From NCBI RefSeq assembly GCF_039523235.1, contig NZ_BAAAEX010000010.1: DNA of 64,000 bases; one strand, 5' to 3'. Of this stretch, positions 33,817 to 42,279 are shown one piece after another (within the stretch, counting starts at the first letter, position 1; every line of letters begins with the position of its first letter). Source of the DNA: Castellaniella ginsengisoli. GTDB taxonomy: Bacteria; Pseudomonadota; Gammaproteobacteria; Burkholderiales; Burkholderiaceae_B. The notes under the pieces are model-generated. The model did no database searches. It was not told the DNA's origin and saw only the letters and a program-made list of their open reading frames with translations. Made by a program: the position numbers and the translations under genes.

Positions 33817-34299
33817 ATGTCTCTCTCTTCATACCAGGCCTTGATCACCGAACTGGGCCAGTCGCTGGGCATGGCCGACATGACGGCGGGCGAAGACGGC
33901 TATGTGGGCCTCATGATCGATGATCACGAAGTCCACCTCCAGTACGAGGCGGACGACGATCTCGCGATCCTGTTCGCCCGCCTGCCCGAGGCCGATCCCG
34001 ACCGCCGCGGCGCCATCTACGCCATGCTTCTGTCGGCCAACCTGTTCTGGCAGGGGACGCGAGGGGCGACCTTCAGCGTCGATTTCGACACGGGGCGCGT
34101 CTTCCTGGCGGATCGGCGCGCACAGGCGGGCCTGGACCTGGATTCGATCTCGGCCTGGATCGAACAATTCGCCAACGTGGCGGCCTACTGGCGCGAGCGC
34201 ATCGAGGATGCCAACGACGGCGGCCCGCTGCGCACCGGCGCGGCGCCCGATGCGGCCCCTGCGGGCTCGGCGGGCATGCCCCCCGGCTCGCTGGCCTGA
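33817..34299 (+). CDS. CesT/SicP-type secretion chaperone, probably for the SopB-like effector
   Basis: 160 residues with the small acidic alpha/beta fold of type III class I chaperones: an N-terminal helix (YQALITELGQSLGMAD), then beta strands around LMIDDHEVHLQY, and a C-terminal dimer helix (LDSISAWIEQFANVAAYW). An acidic pI is evident. The gene begins 45 bp after the effector with GGAG ahead of the ATG, the usual effector-chaperone pair as in ipgD-ipgE. The last ~35 residues are a low-complexity Ala/Pro/Gly tail. Confidence 0.75.
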   Translation: MSLSSYQALITELGQSLGMADMTAGEDGYVGLMIDDHEVHLQYEADDDLAILFARLPEADPDRRGAIYAMLLSANLFWQGTRGATFSVDFDTGRVFLADRRAQAGLDLDSISAWIEQFANVAAYWRERIEDANDGGPLRTGAAPDAAPAGSAGMPPGSLA

Positions 34300-34312
34300 A
34301 CCGAGGCTCCGG

Positions 34313-34352
34313 CAGAAACCAGGGGGCGCCTTGCGGCGCCCCCTGGTTTCTG
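34313..34352. terminator. Long perfect hairpin after the first CesT gene
   Basis: An 18-bp perfect stem (34313-34330 with 34335-34352) has a TTGC loop. It sits 14 bp after the first chaperone gene, with only a weak T-rich run downstream. It probably ends or attenuates the effector-chaperone transcript before the second chaperone gene. Confidence 0.6.
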
Positions 34353-34433
34353 CCCCTGTTCAATCGCGCCGGTCTGGCGTATTTTTAACAATCCTTGATA
34401 CATTCATGCCTGCTTGCCGCAGGCAGGTCTTCC

Positions 34434-34874
34434 ATGTCCGCCGATTCGCCTTATGCTCGTGTGATCTCCGATCTGGGCCGTGCCCTGGGCATGGCCGACC
34501 TGGCCCCCTCGGACGAGGGGGTCTGCCAACTGGTGTTCGACGGCCGGCAGGTGGTGCAAATCATGCAGGTGGGGGCTCGCGGGCTGGTGCTGCTGTCGTG
34601 CCGGCTGGCCGATCACAGCATCGACGCGCTCCAGGCCGATCGCATGGCCCGGGCCAATTTCATGCAGGCGGGCCATGGCGTGGTGCTGTGCGTGGCGCCC
34701 GATGGCCGGCCGCACATGCAGATGGCCCTGAAACTGGCCGAATGCACCGCCGAGACGCTGTGCCCCGCTCTGGAGTCCTTGCTGGACCAGGCGGAATCCT
34801 GGGTCCGCGCCCAGACGCAGCTCGCCGGCCAGCCCGGCACACGCGACCCCGCCGTTTTCCTGCAGTCCGTCTGA
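34434..34874 (+). CDS. Second CesT-type chaperone
   Basis: 146 residues, paralogous in layout to the preceding chaperone: the helix YARVISDLGRALGMADL matches its LGQSLGMAD segment. A predicted beta core and a C-terminal helix (CPALESLLDQAESWVRAQ) follow. Start at ATG 34434. It is separated from the first chaperone by a strong hairpin and is convergent with the bscF operon. The client is unknown: the same effector, the phospholipase at 15897, or an effector outside the window. Confidence 0.65.
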   Translation: MSADSPYARVISDLGRALGMADLAPSDEGVCQLVFDGRQVVQIMQVGARGLVLLSCRLADHSIDALQADRMARANFMQAGHGVVLCVAPDGRPHMQMALKLAECTAETLCPALESLLDQAESWVRAQTQLAGQPGTRDPAVFLQSV

Positions 34875-34908
34875 TCTCGGGTTAAGAGGCGCCGGAACGC
34901 CCGCGGAT

Positions 34909-35175
34909 TCAGGACGACTTCTGGATGATGCCCTTGAGCGAATCGGAAATCTGCTTGGTGAGCGTGCTTTGCAGCTCGATCATCATCGTCCACTGCTGAG
35001 TCTGCTGCTGCAGCAAGAGCAAGTCGGCCTGCGAGATGTTGCCGTCGGCGTCCGTCTCCAGGGTGGAAAGCGTTGTGCGCAGCTTGGCCTCTTGAGTGCG
35101 GATGGCGCTGTAGATGGTGTCGTTGATTGCGTTGTAGTTCAGACCGGCGGAGCCGGAGAGACCGTTCAGTGCCAT
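34909..35175 (-). CDS. bscF: Type III secretion needle subunit
   Basis: 88 residues, the size of YscF/MxiH needle proteins. It is predicted helix-turn-helix with conserved-type segments LLLLQQQTQQWTMMIELQSTLTKQI and a C-terminal IIQKSS. The AAGGAG Shine-Dalgarno is strong, as expected for a highly made polymer subunit. It is last in the leftward bopN-bscF operon, directly after bscE. Polymerises outside the outer membrane into the needle. Confidence 0.88.
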   Translation of the reverse strand: MALNGLSGSAGLNYNAINDTIYSAIRTQEAKLRTTLSTLETDADGNISQADLLLLQQQTQQWTMMIELQSTLTKQISDSLKGIIQKSS

Positions 35176-35203
35176 GGTGAGCTCCTTGGGATAAACAGGG
35201 TGG

Positions 35204-35461
35204 TCAAAGAGGAGAGGGTACCGCCTGCGGATCCGCAGGCGGCGTGTCGTTGACGGGCCATGAGGCCAGGATAGCCTGCGCGGCGGCCGCGGCGGCGGCC
35301 ACGGCCTGCCAGGTCTGGAAATCCTTGCGCGGCAGGCCATCGGCCATCTGTATGCGCAGGGATGCTTCCATGCGGGCGGCCCGGGCGGCCAAGGTGTCGC
35401 GCAGGACGGCGCCTCCGGGGGCGGCCAGTCGGGCTTCGAGATCGGTCAGGGTGGTGGTCAT
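35204..35461 (-). CDS. bscE: Needle chaperone of the YscE/PscE type
   Basis: 85 residues, two predicted helices (TDLEARLAAPGGAVLRDTLAARAARMEASLRIQMADG and QTWQAVAAAAAAAQAILA). Size, helical hairpin and position between bscD and bscF match YscE-like proteins, which keep the needle subunit monomeric with a TPR partner. ATG 35461 has GGAG seven bases upstream; a TTG at 35479 overlapping the bscD stop is the alternative. Identity rests mainly on context. Confidence 0.65.
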   Translation of the reverse strand: MTTTLTDLEARLAAPGGAVLRDTLAARAARMEASLRIQMADGLPRKDFQTWQAVAAAAAAAQAILASWPVNDTPPADPQAVPSPL

Positions 35462-35475
35462 GGGGCGCTCCGGAT

Positions 35476-36843
35476 TCAACGCAGCACGATCGCAGGGCGG
35501 GGCCCCTCGAAGGTCAGGCGCTTGTCTTCGATGCCGGTCAGACGGTAGCGTCGGTAAGTCCCGCCTACGAGCAATTTACTCCCATCTTCCAGCACGATAA
35601 AGGGTGTTTTCCCGCTGACCACGCTGAGGATGCCGAAAGGGACTGTGTCGGTGGCGGCGCGCTCGGTATCGGGCTGCGCGGCGACGTCGAAGAAACGGCG
35701 GTTGAAGTCAGCCAGAATATGTTCGAACGGGATCATCTGATCGTCGTCCAGCTTGGAGGCATCCACATCCAGGCGGTGGCGCTCCCAGGTCAGGGTGACG
35801 CCGCTCAAGCCGGCCGCCGCGAGTTCCCGGGTCAGGGCGCCGGCGACGGCGGGGGCAAGCTGGATGGTGTTGCCCAGCACGACCATGCCTGGCAGTTGCG
35901 CGCGCACGGCCTCGATCGCCTCTGTGCGCACCGCATCGTCGGGCGCGATGCCCAGGATGCTCAGGCGACCCTCGCCATCGTAGCGGGGCTCGTATGTGAC
36001 GGCGTGGCCGCTCAGGATCGTCCGGGCGGTCCTGAGTACCTCCGTTTCGATGCTGATGCTCATGGCAGGCATGGGCCAGACCTGCGCCAGCGCGGCGGCC
36101 AGCGCATCGCGTTCGGCCGGGTCGCGGACCCAGCCCGTGACCTGCGCCGTCGCACCGCCGGGCGCCAGGGCCACCCGCAGGCGCGAAGCCAGGCCCAGGT
36201 GTTCGAGGGCCGCCTGGATTTTCGGTATCGATTGCTCGGCTGCGATGCGCGGATCGGTGCGCGCAGGCGCGGTCGGAACGGATGATGGCAGCCAGGCGAG
36301 GATCAACGCGACGGCGATGGCCAGGCCGACGGCGGCCAGGCTCAGGGACCTGAGCCAGGAATGCGTGCGGCCGGGACGCGCGGCGGGCTCGGCGGTGGCC
36401 GGACGAGCGCCCGCGGGGAAGGCGGGCGCCGCCTCGTTGCCGCGGTCGGCATCGGGATCCTGGCCGGGTGCGGTATCCATTGCCGGGGGGGCGGTCGCGT
36501 CAGCCTCTGCGGGCGCGGCGTCGGCCGCCCCGGAGGCCTGGGCATCGGGCGGCGTCGCCCAGGGGGCATCGGCGGGGGCCACGGTGAGCCAGACGGGCCC
36601 GAGGGGCAGGGGTTGATTGTAGGGTGTGGCGGCGACGGCATCCGGGTTGGGCTCGCTGTCGCCGGGCGACAGATCCCAGCCTTCCGCGCCCAGGACCAAC
36701 CGCGCCGCGCGGGCCGGCAGGCCGGTGTCGGCCAGGACGATGTCGCATGCCGGATCCGCACCCACGAGATGGCCGTGGGCGGCCGGGCAACGGGCCTCGC
36801 GGTGCAGGCCCGAGAGCACGCGCAGTTCGAGCGTCGCGCTCAT
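35476..36843 (-). CDS. bscD: Inner-membrane ring protein SctD
   Basis: 455 residues. An N-terminal cytoplasmic FHA-like domain (~1-100, LELRVLSGLHREARCP) is followed by an Ala/Pro/Asp-rich linker. One TM lies at ~172-190 (SLAAVGLAIAVALILAWL), followed by periplasmic ring-building modules (LGLASRLRVALAPGGATAQVTGWV; LSGVTLTWERHRLDVDASKL). This is the YscD/PrgH layout. It forms the outer of the two inner-membrane rings with BscJ. It lies 50 bp after bcrD and overlaps the bscE region. Confidence 0.87.
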   Translation of the reverse strand: MSATLELRVLSGLHREARCPAAHGHLVGADPACDIVLADTGLPARAARLVLGAEGWDLSPGDSEPNPDAVAATPYNQPLPLGPVWLTVAPADAPWATPPDAQASGAADAAPAEADATAPPAMDTAPGQDPDADRGNEAAPAFPAGARPATAEPAARPGRTHSWLRSLSLAAVGLAIAVALILAWLPSSVPTAPARTDPRIAAEQSIPKIQAALEHLGLASRLRVALAPGGATAQVTGWVRDPAERDALAAALAQVWPMPAMSISIETEVLRTARTILSGHAVTYEPRYDGEGRLSILGIAPDDAVRTEAIEAVRAQLPGMVVLGNTIQLAPAVAGALTRELAAAGLSGVTLTWERHRLDVDASKLDDDQMIPFEHILADFNRRFFDVAAQPDTERAATDTVPFGILSVVSGKTPFIVLEDGSKLLVGGTYRRYRLTGIEDKRLTFEGPRPAIVLR

Positions 36844-36892
36844 CCGGCCCTCCGTTCAGAGAACCGTGCGGGCAGGAGGTGCAGGGGCGGGA

Positions 36893-38989
36893 TCATAGAT
36901 CCACCCGGGCCAGGGGCTGCACGTTGATTTCCTGGGTCAGTTCCTGGTAGGACAGCACGGGCAGCTCGTACAGGTCCTGCTCGATCATTTTGCGCAGGTA
37001 GCGGCGGATATCCATGGAGGTGAGCATCACCGGCTTGCGGGTGTTGGCCGAGATGTCGCCGACCGCGTTCTTGATGTTGTCCACCAGCTTCTTCGTGGTG
37101 TTGGGATCCAGCGCCAGGTAGCTGCCGGCCGAGGTCTGCCGGATCGCGCTGCGGATGGTTTCCTCGATGTTGGGCGCCAGCAGGTAGGCCGGCAGGATGT
37201 TCTGGCCGCTGGAGTATTTGTGGCTGATGTGCCGCTTGAGCGAGACACGCACGTATTCGGTCAGCAGGACGGAGTCCTTTTCTTTCTGGCCCCATTCGAT
37301 CAGCGCTTCGAGCACGGCGCGCAGGTTGCGCACCGAAATGTCCTCGGAGACCAGCCGTTGCATGATCTCGGCGATCTTCTGCACCGGCATCACGCGCAGG
37401 GCTTCCTTGACCAGGTCGGGGAAGCGTTCTTCCATGGCGGTCAACAGGAAACGGGTTTCCTGGATGCCGATGAAATCCGAGGAGTATTTCTTCAGGACGA
37501 AGGCCAGGTGCCAGGTGAGGATCTGGTGGGAGTCCAGGCTGGGGATGCCGGCCGCCGCGAGCATGGGGACGTGCGAGACTGCGGTCCAGAGAGAGGGGGT
37601 GCCCGGCAGGAAAGGCTTGTCGGCCTCGTAGGGCACCTGCAGCGCCTGGAGATTCTGCTCGGTGTCGCGCACCAGGACATGCCCGGGCCGCAACTGGCCC
37701 TGGGACACCGGGACTTCGGAGAGCAGGATGAGGTAGGTGTTTTCGGGCAGCGTGTCGTTGAAGCGCAACTGGATGCCGGGGAAGGGGACGCCCAGATCGA
37801 AATACAGGGCGCGGCGGATCTTGATCAGTTCTTCGTTGAGCTCGTCGGCGTTGAAGTGCTGCTGCAGGCCGGCCGCCACGTCCATCATCAGCGGCAGGGT
37901 CGGCGCGAATTCGGCGCCGCCTTCGGTGCGGGGCTTGGGCGCGGGCTGGCCATCGGCCGCCAGCGCGGAAATCTCGGTGATTTCCCCGGTCTTCTCGTCG
38001 ACGACCTTGCGCGTGCCGCGCAGCAGCACGAAGCCGACCGTGCCCACGACCGCCGCCAGGGCGAGAAAGGTGAGGGTGGGCATGCCCGGAATCAGCCCCA
38101 TGCCCAGGGCGACCGCCGCTGCGATCAGCAAGGCGCGGGGCTGGGCCAGCACCTGGGCGCCGATATCCTTGCCGACGTTGGAGGGGCCGCCCTCGCCGGT
38201 CTGCACGCGGGTCACGATGATGCCTGCGCAGATGGCGATGAACAGCGCCGGGATCTGGGCGATCAGGCCGTCGCCGATGGTCAGGATGGAATACACCTGC
38301 ACGGCTTCGCCGGCGGTCAGCCCGCGCTGCATCGTGCCGATCAGGATGCCGCCCAGCAAGTTCACCGCCACGATGATGAGGCCCGCGATGGCATCGCCCT
38401 TGACGAACTTCATGGCGCCGTCCATGGCGCCGTAGAGCTGGCTTTCCTTTTCGACCACGCTGCGGCGTTTGCGCGCTTCGTCCATGTCGATCGTGCCGGC
38501 GCGCAGGTCGGCATCGATGGACATCTGCTTGCCCGGCATGGCGTCCAGGGAAAAACGGGCCGCAACCTCGGCCACGCGCTCGGCGCCCTTGGTGATGACC
38601 ACGAACTGCACGATGGTCAGGATCAGAAAGACGACCAGGCCGACGATCAGGTTGCCGCCGACCACGAAATTGCCGAAGGTCTCGATGATGTGGCCGGCAT
38701 CGCCCTGCAGCAGGATCAGGCGCGTGGTGGCGATGGAGATGCCCAGGCGGAACAGGGTGGTGACCAGCAGCACCGAGGGGAACGAAGAGAACGACAGCGG
38801 CGAGGGCAGATACATGGCCACCATCAGCAGGATGGCCGACAGGGTCATGTTGGTGCCGATCAGCACATCCACCAGCGCGGTGGGCAGCGGCAGGATCATC
38901 ATGAAGATGATCGAGACGATCAGCACGGCCAGAACGATGTCGTTGCGGCTGGTGAGGAGCGTGACGGCGCGATTGAGTGCTTGTTGCAT
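36893..38989 (-). CDS. bcrD: Type III export gate protein SctV
   Basis: 698 residues of the FHIPEP/LcrD family. Seven to eight N-terminal membrane helices span ~1-325; the FHIPEP-type loop is around FSLDAMPGKQMSIDADLRAG. A large cytoplasmic domain follows that forms the nonameric ring for substrate-chaperone docking (LMMDVAAGLQQHFNADELNEEL; YSSGQNILPAYLLAP). It keeps the LcrD neighbourhood: bscX and bscY just upstream in the same operon. Confidence 0.94.
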   Translation of the reverse strand: MQQALNRAVTLLTSRNDIVLAVLIVSIIFMMILPLPTALVDVLIGTNMTLSAILLMVAMYLPSPLSFSSFPSVLLVTTLFRLGISIATTRLILLQGDAGHIIETFGNFVVGGNLIVGLVVFLILTIVQFVVITKGAERVAEVAARFSLDAMPGKQMSIDADLRAGTIDMDEARKRRSVVEKESQLYGAMDGAMKFVKGDAIAGLIIVAVNLLGGILIGTMQRGLTAGEAVQVYSILTIGDGLIAQIPALFIAICAGIIVTRVQTGEGGPSNVGKDIGAQVLAQPRALLIAAAVALGMGLIPGMPTLTFLALAAVVGTVGFVLLRGTRKVVDEKTGEITEISALAADGQPAPKPRTEGGAEFAPTLPLMMDVAAGLQQHFNADELNEELIKIRRALYFDLGVPFPGIQLRFNDTLPENTYLILLSEVPVSQGQLRPGHVLVRDTEQNLQALQVPYEADKPFLPGTPSLWTAVSHVPMLAAAGIPSLDSHQILTWHLAFVLKKYSSDFIGIQETRFLLTAMEERFPDLVKEALRVMPVQKIAEIMQRLVSEDISVRNLRAVLEALIEWGQKEKDSVLLTEYVRVSLKRHISHKYSSGQNILPAYLLAPNIEETIRSAIRQTSAGSYLALDPNTTKKLVDNIKNAVGDISANTRKPVMLTSMDIRRYLRKMIEQDLYELPVLSYQELTQEINVQPLARVDL

Positions 38990-39000
38990 GGAGTGGTGGC

Positions 39001-39390
39001 TCAGCGGGGATCGACGAGTGCGGCCTGCTGCGCGCGCAGGTCCATGTAGGCCCGCATGGCGGCTTCGGCCTCGGTTTCGCGCCCCAGCGCGACCAGGGTC
39101 TGGGCGCGGACCAGGTGGAAGGCGCTGGTCAGGCCGCCCTGCAGGGCGACGCGATCCAGCGTGCCGAGGGCGGTTTCGGGTTTGCCCGAGCGCAGTTGCG
39201 CCAGCGCCAGGGAGATGCGCTGGCGCGCATTGGCCAGGCCCAGTTCATCGAGGGCCGCCAGCAGCACGGCGGCTTTTTCAGGGCGGTCGTTTTCCAGATA
39301 GATGTAGGACAGCAGATCCAGCAGCACGGGACCGCGCTCGCCCAGCGGATGGGCGGCTTCGGCCTGCGGGTCGGACAGTGTGCTGCTCAT
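39001..39390 (-). CDS. bscY: YscY-like TPR chaperone
   Basis: 129 residues made of TPR-like helical pairs (LLDLLSYIYLENDRPEKAAVLLAAL; ALAQLRSGKPETALGTLDRVAL; VRAQTLVALGRETEAEAAMRAYM). In Yersinia the order yopN-tyeA-sycN-yscX-yscY-lcrD is fixed, and this gene holds the yscY place directly before bcrD. YscY binds YscX and both dock at the export gate. Name assigned by synteny and fold. Confidence 0.7.
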   Translation of the reverse strand: MSSTLSDPQAEAAHPLGERGPVLLDLLSYIYLENDRPEKAAVLLAALDELGLANARQRISLALAQLRSGKPETALGTLDRVALQGGLTSAFHLVRAQTLVALGRETEAEAAMRAYMDLRAQQAALVDPR

Positions 39391-39394
39391 GGCT

Positions 39395-39796
39395 TCATCC
39401 CTGATATAGCGCGCTGCGGTACATGGCCACCAGATCGCGCAGGTTGGTTTCGTCCTTGAGCAGGCGCACGGCGCGGTTGAGCACGCGGCTGTCGCCGCCC
39501 CCGTGTTCCGCCAGGCCGGCGAGGGCTTTCAGGGCTTCGCGCAGGGCTTCGGCGAATTCCGAAGGCATGAGCAGGTCGCGATTGCCGATGTCGGGGCGCA
39601 GCGCTTCTTCAAGGAAGTGGCCGATATTGGGCTTTTCGAGCAACTGCGTCAACTGGGCGCGGACCGGATCGTCCGCCGGCATCAGGTTGCGGCGGTCGGG
39701 CAGCCCCTGGGCGGCTTGCTCTTCCTTGCGGGCATAGGTGATGGTGTCGATGCCGTGATCGAAGTTCATGAGCCGGTTCAGGCTGATGTCGGGCAT
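39395..39796 (-). CDS. bscX: YscX-like early secreted export component
   Basis: 133 residues. Contains the GLPDR segment (GLPDRRNLMPADDPV) found in YscX family proteins, and a helical C-terminus (VLNRAVRLLKDETNLRDLVAMYR). It ends 5 bp before bscY. YscX/YscY pairs are needed for export of early substrates and act at SctV. The family match is by this motif, size and position. Confidence 0.72.
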   Translation of the reverse strand: MPDISLNRLMNFDHGIDTITYARKEEQAAQGLPDRRNLMPADDPVRAQLTQLLEKPNIGHFLEEALRPDIGNRDLLMPSEFAEALREALKALAGLAEHGGGDSRVLNRAVRLLKDETNLRDLVAMYRSALYQG

Positions 39797-39809
39797 GGGA
39801 GACTCCGGT

Positions 39810-40193
39810 TCAGACGTCGGCGCCGACTGCGTCGAGCCATTGGGTCAGGTATTCGAGCGCCCGGCGCAGGAGCGGCTCGGTGAATTCGCGCTCATCCAGG
39901 CGCACCAGGGCCAGCAAGTGCGGGGTGCCGTCGTATTCGCGCAGCGCCGACTGCACCGGCCAGTCGCCCAGCCGGCTGTGGTGCGCGCGCTTGCAGGCGC
40001 GCAGCAGCCAATCGCCGCTGTCGTAGCGGGCCGGCAGCGCCGCATAGACCAGGATTTCCCCGTCTGCCTGCTCCAGTCCCAGCAAACAGCCCGGCCCGGT
40101 CCGGAAGACGGCCTGGCCCCGGGCGTCGAATCGCAGGCCCGGGATGCCCGCCGCTTCGCCGAATTGTTGCAGAATGGCTGCGGGATCGTTCAT
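39810..40193 (-). CDS. CesT-type chaperone at the SycN position (probable BopN chaperone)
   Basis: 127 residues of class I chaperone fold: ILQQFGEAAG, then LRFDARGQAVFRTGPGCLLGL, and C-terminal LLRRALEYLTQWLDAVG. The start codon overlaps the bopN stop (TGATG), so it is co-translated with BopN. SycN occupies the same place in Yersinia and escorts YopN, so the same role is inferred here. Confidence 0.7.
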   Translation of the reverse strand: MNDPAAILQQFGEAAGIPGLRFDARGQAVFRTGPGCLLGLEQADGEILVYAALPARYDSGDWLLRACKRAHHSRLGDWPVQSALREYDGTPHLLALVRLDEREFTEPLLRRALEYLTQWLDAVGADV

Positions 40194-41296
40194 CAGAGAT
40201 CCTCCTCGTCGATGGCCAGGTCCAGGGCGCCCTGGATGGCGTTCAGGGTGCCCTGCCGGGATTCGGCGTCCGGGAATACTTGAATGGGGAGGTCGCGCAT
40301 CAGGGACTTGATGCCGGTCAGGAACGCCACCCGCCCTTCGGGCGAGGCGACACCGTGCTGCTGGGCCAGGGCCGTGAAGCGGGACTCGGTCAGCCATTTG
40401 TCTCCGGTCAGCCCCACCAGGTCGCGCATCAGGCGCTCCCCGTCCGGCGCGCCCTGCTTCATGGCGCGGAGATCGTCGGACAGGCCGGCGCAGCCATCGA
40501 GCACGGTGACGGCCACCTGCAGATGGTACAAGTCGCCCGTGAGCGCCTGCAGCCGCTGGGGCGAGACGGAAGGCCGGGCGGCCGCCAGGTCCTGTCCCAG
40601 AGCCTGCACCAATTGTTTCAGGCCGCGGCCCACGTCCTTGCCGCCAAACCGCTCCAGGGCCAGGTCCAGCGTCCGGTTCAGAGAGTCTTCGCCCAGGACG
40701 AGGTCGCGGTAGGTGTCCTGGAAGTCGCGCACCCCTTGGGCACTGGATGCGAACGCGCCGGCGGTGCCCAGGGTGTTGATCCCCGCGCGGATCCTGGGGC
40801 CGCTTTCGATTTCGAAATCGGCCAGCGCATCGCGCAGGGACTCCAGCAGCTCAGGCGCCGCGCCTTCTTGTTCGCCCTTGCGCAAGGCGTACTGCAGGGC
40901 CAGGTATTGCTGCGACACATCGCCGAAGGCCTGGGCCGCCTGCTGCCTGGGCGAGCCGTGGCCCGAGAGCAGCCGGGCGGTCAGTTCTTCGAGCTTGGCC
41001 TGGGCATTCGGATCCTGGGTCTGCTGCAGCATCTCGAGGATTTCCTCGAGCCGCATCAACTCCACGGGGCGTTCGGGTTTGATCTTGCGTTGCGCGTGGT
41101 GCTTGCTTTCGGTCTTTTCAGCCATGTGCAGGCTGATTTCCTCGGCTGCGTCCCCCAGCGAGGAGACCTCGCCGTCCAGCAGCACCGCCTGCTCGCCCAG
41201 CAGGGTGCCGGTCCGGGACTGCCCAGCGTCGAACCCGGCCTGCTGGCCGAGCGAGCTGAACCCGGGGGCGGGTCCTGCGGTGTCGATGCGATTCAT
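40193..41296 (-). CDS. bopN: Gatekeeper/secreted regulator of the YopN-SepL family
   Basis: 367 residues, close to Bordetella BopN as I recall it. The N-terminus (MNRIDTAGPAPGFSSLGQQ) is Ser/Gln/Gly-rich, as expected for a secretion signal and chaperone-binding region. Helical X-bundles follow (ELTARLLSGHGSPRQQAAQAF; FQDTYRDLVLGEDSLNRTLDLALERFGG) and a C-terminal TyeA-like part (~270-360). It blocks or times effector export at the gate, and in Bordetella is itself an effector. The predicted promoter lies 34-62 bp upstream. Confidence 0.85.
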   Translation of the reverse strand: MNRIDTAGPAPGFSSLGQQAGFDAGQSRTGTLLGEQAVLLDGEVSSLGDAAEEISLHMAEKTESKHHAQRKIKPERPVELMRLEEILEMLQQTQDPNAQAKLEELTARLLSGHGSPRQQAAQAFGDVSQQYLALQYALRKGEQEGAAPELLESLRDALADFEIESGPRIRAGINTLGTAGAFASSAQGVRDFQDTYRDLVLGEDSLNRTLDLALERFGGKDVGRGLKQLVQALGQDLAAARPSVSPQRLQALTGDLYHLQVAVTVLDGCAGLSDDLRAMKQGAPDGERLMRDLVGLTGDKWLTESRFTALAQQHGVASPEGRVAFLTGIKSLMRDLPIQVFPDAESRQGTLNAIQGALDLAIDEEDL

Positions 41297-41329
41297 GATG
41301 AGCGGCACTCCGCGTGGATGCTGTGCCCG

Positions 41330-41358
41330 AATAGTAACCGTGGCGAACAAAAGGTTCC
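41330..41358 (-). promoter_or_regulatory. Predicted BtrS-type promoter of the bopN-bscF operon
   Basis: On the minus strand GGAAC (41358-41354) is followed after 17 nt by TACTATT (41336-41330), about 34 bp upstream of the bopN ATG. Sequence and spacing match the bsp22 sites on the other strand of the same intergenic region. The left operon is therefore predicted to share one sigma factor with the right one. Confidence 0.62.
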
Positions 41359-41424
41359 CAGGGAACGCGCAAGTGCGCTTCGCGGCATCGCGCTTTAGGA
41401 TTTCTCGGGGCGGAAAGCGGGGAT

Positions 41425-41453
41425 GGAACCGTCGGGAAGCAGATGATACTAAT
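41425..41453 (+). promoter_or_regulatory. Predicted BtrS-type promoter 1 of the bsp22 operon
   Basis: GGAAC at 41425-41429, 17-nt spacer, TACTAAT at 41447-41453. It lies about 124 bp upstream of the first bsp22. It is the better of two tandem copies 70 bp apart. Confidence 0.62.
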
Positions 41454-41494
41454 GCTCTCGAAGGCGGTTTCGCCGGGCCTGGTTCCCCCCGAGG

Positions 41495-41523
41495 GGAACT
41501 CCCGGATGGGATCGGTTACTGAC
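41495..41523 (+). promoter_or_regulatory. Predicted BtrS-type promoter 2 of the bsp22 operon
   Basis: GGAAC at 41495-41499, 17-nt spacer, TACTGAC at 41517-41523, about 54 bp before the first bsp22 start. Two promoters in series fit the need for high output of filament and translocator proteins. Confidence 0.55.
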
Positions 41524-41576
41524 CGGGTGGCTGTATTTTGCATGAATGCAGCCCCCAACAATAGGATGATCCAGCG

Positions 41577-42200
41577 ATGAACTCTCCCGTTACTAATTCC
41601 GGTGGTGTCAATTTCCAGGCCATGCTGGCTACTGGCGACATCCAGACTCTGATCCAGATGGTCCAGAGCGAACGCGTCAGGCTGTTGGATACGCAACTGG
41701 TGGACCAGGTCAAGGCCGTGCAGGCCCGCAACGACCAGATCGCCAAGCTCAATACCGTACTGGCGGGGCTCAATTCCTACGCTTCGCAGATCGATGGCAC
41801 CGATGCCGGCAGCAAGCCCAAGGGCAGCGAGTGGAGCAACGACAAGATCAAGCAGTATGAAATGCCGCTGAACGATGCCATCCAGGATGCCGGGATCACG
41901 GACCTGGGGTTTCAGAACCGCACCGGCCAGCGCACGCCGCAGCCGGGCGAGACCAAGGACGGCAGCGCCGGCAAGTTGCTGAGCGGCACCAATGTGATTA
42001 CCGGCAGTGTCACCAAAGGCGAGATTGACGCGGCCATTACCAAGGTCAAGGGCCTGATCGATGCCGAGAGCAACAACCAGCAGATGGACATGCTGCGCCT
42101 GCAGAGCCTGAACAACAAGAAGAACGAGTCCATCGAGATCCTGACCAACACGCAGAAAAAGCACACCGACGCCAATTCCAACATCATCCGCAACATCTGA
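41577..42200 (+). CDS. bsp22: Tip-filament protein Bsp22, copy 1
   Basis: 207 residues. An N-terminal segment DIQTLIQMVQSERVRLLDTQL and a C-terminal block GLIDAESNNQQMDMLRLQSL followed by NNKKNESIEILTNTQKKH match the two coiled-coil ends of Bordetella Bsp22 as I remember it. Bsp22 polymerises into a flexible filament at the needle tip. The first gene of the rightward operon, downstream of two predicted promoters. The second copy follows after 79 bp. The C-terminal ~55 residues of the copies are nearly identical while the middle differs. Confidence 0.85.
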   Translation: MNSPVTNSGGVNFQAMLATGDIQTLIQMVQSERVRLLDTQLVDQVKAVQARNDQIAKLNTVLAGLNSYASQIDGTDAGSKPKGSEWSNDKIKQYEMPLNDAIQDAGITDLGFQNRTGQRTPQPGETKDGSAGKLLSGTNVITGSVTKGEIDAAITKVKGLIDAESNNQQMDMLRLQSLNNKKNESIEILTNTQKKHTDANSNIIRNI

Positions 42201-42279
42201 CGCCCATCCCGGCCCGCATCCTCGGGCCGGCGTCATCATTTACTCGACCGCCCAGGCGGTTTGATCCAAGGAGCAGACC

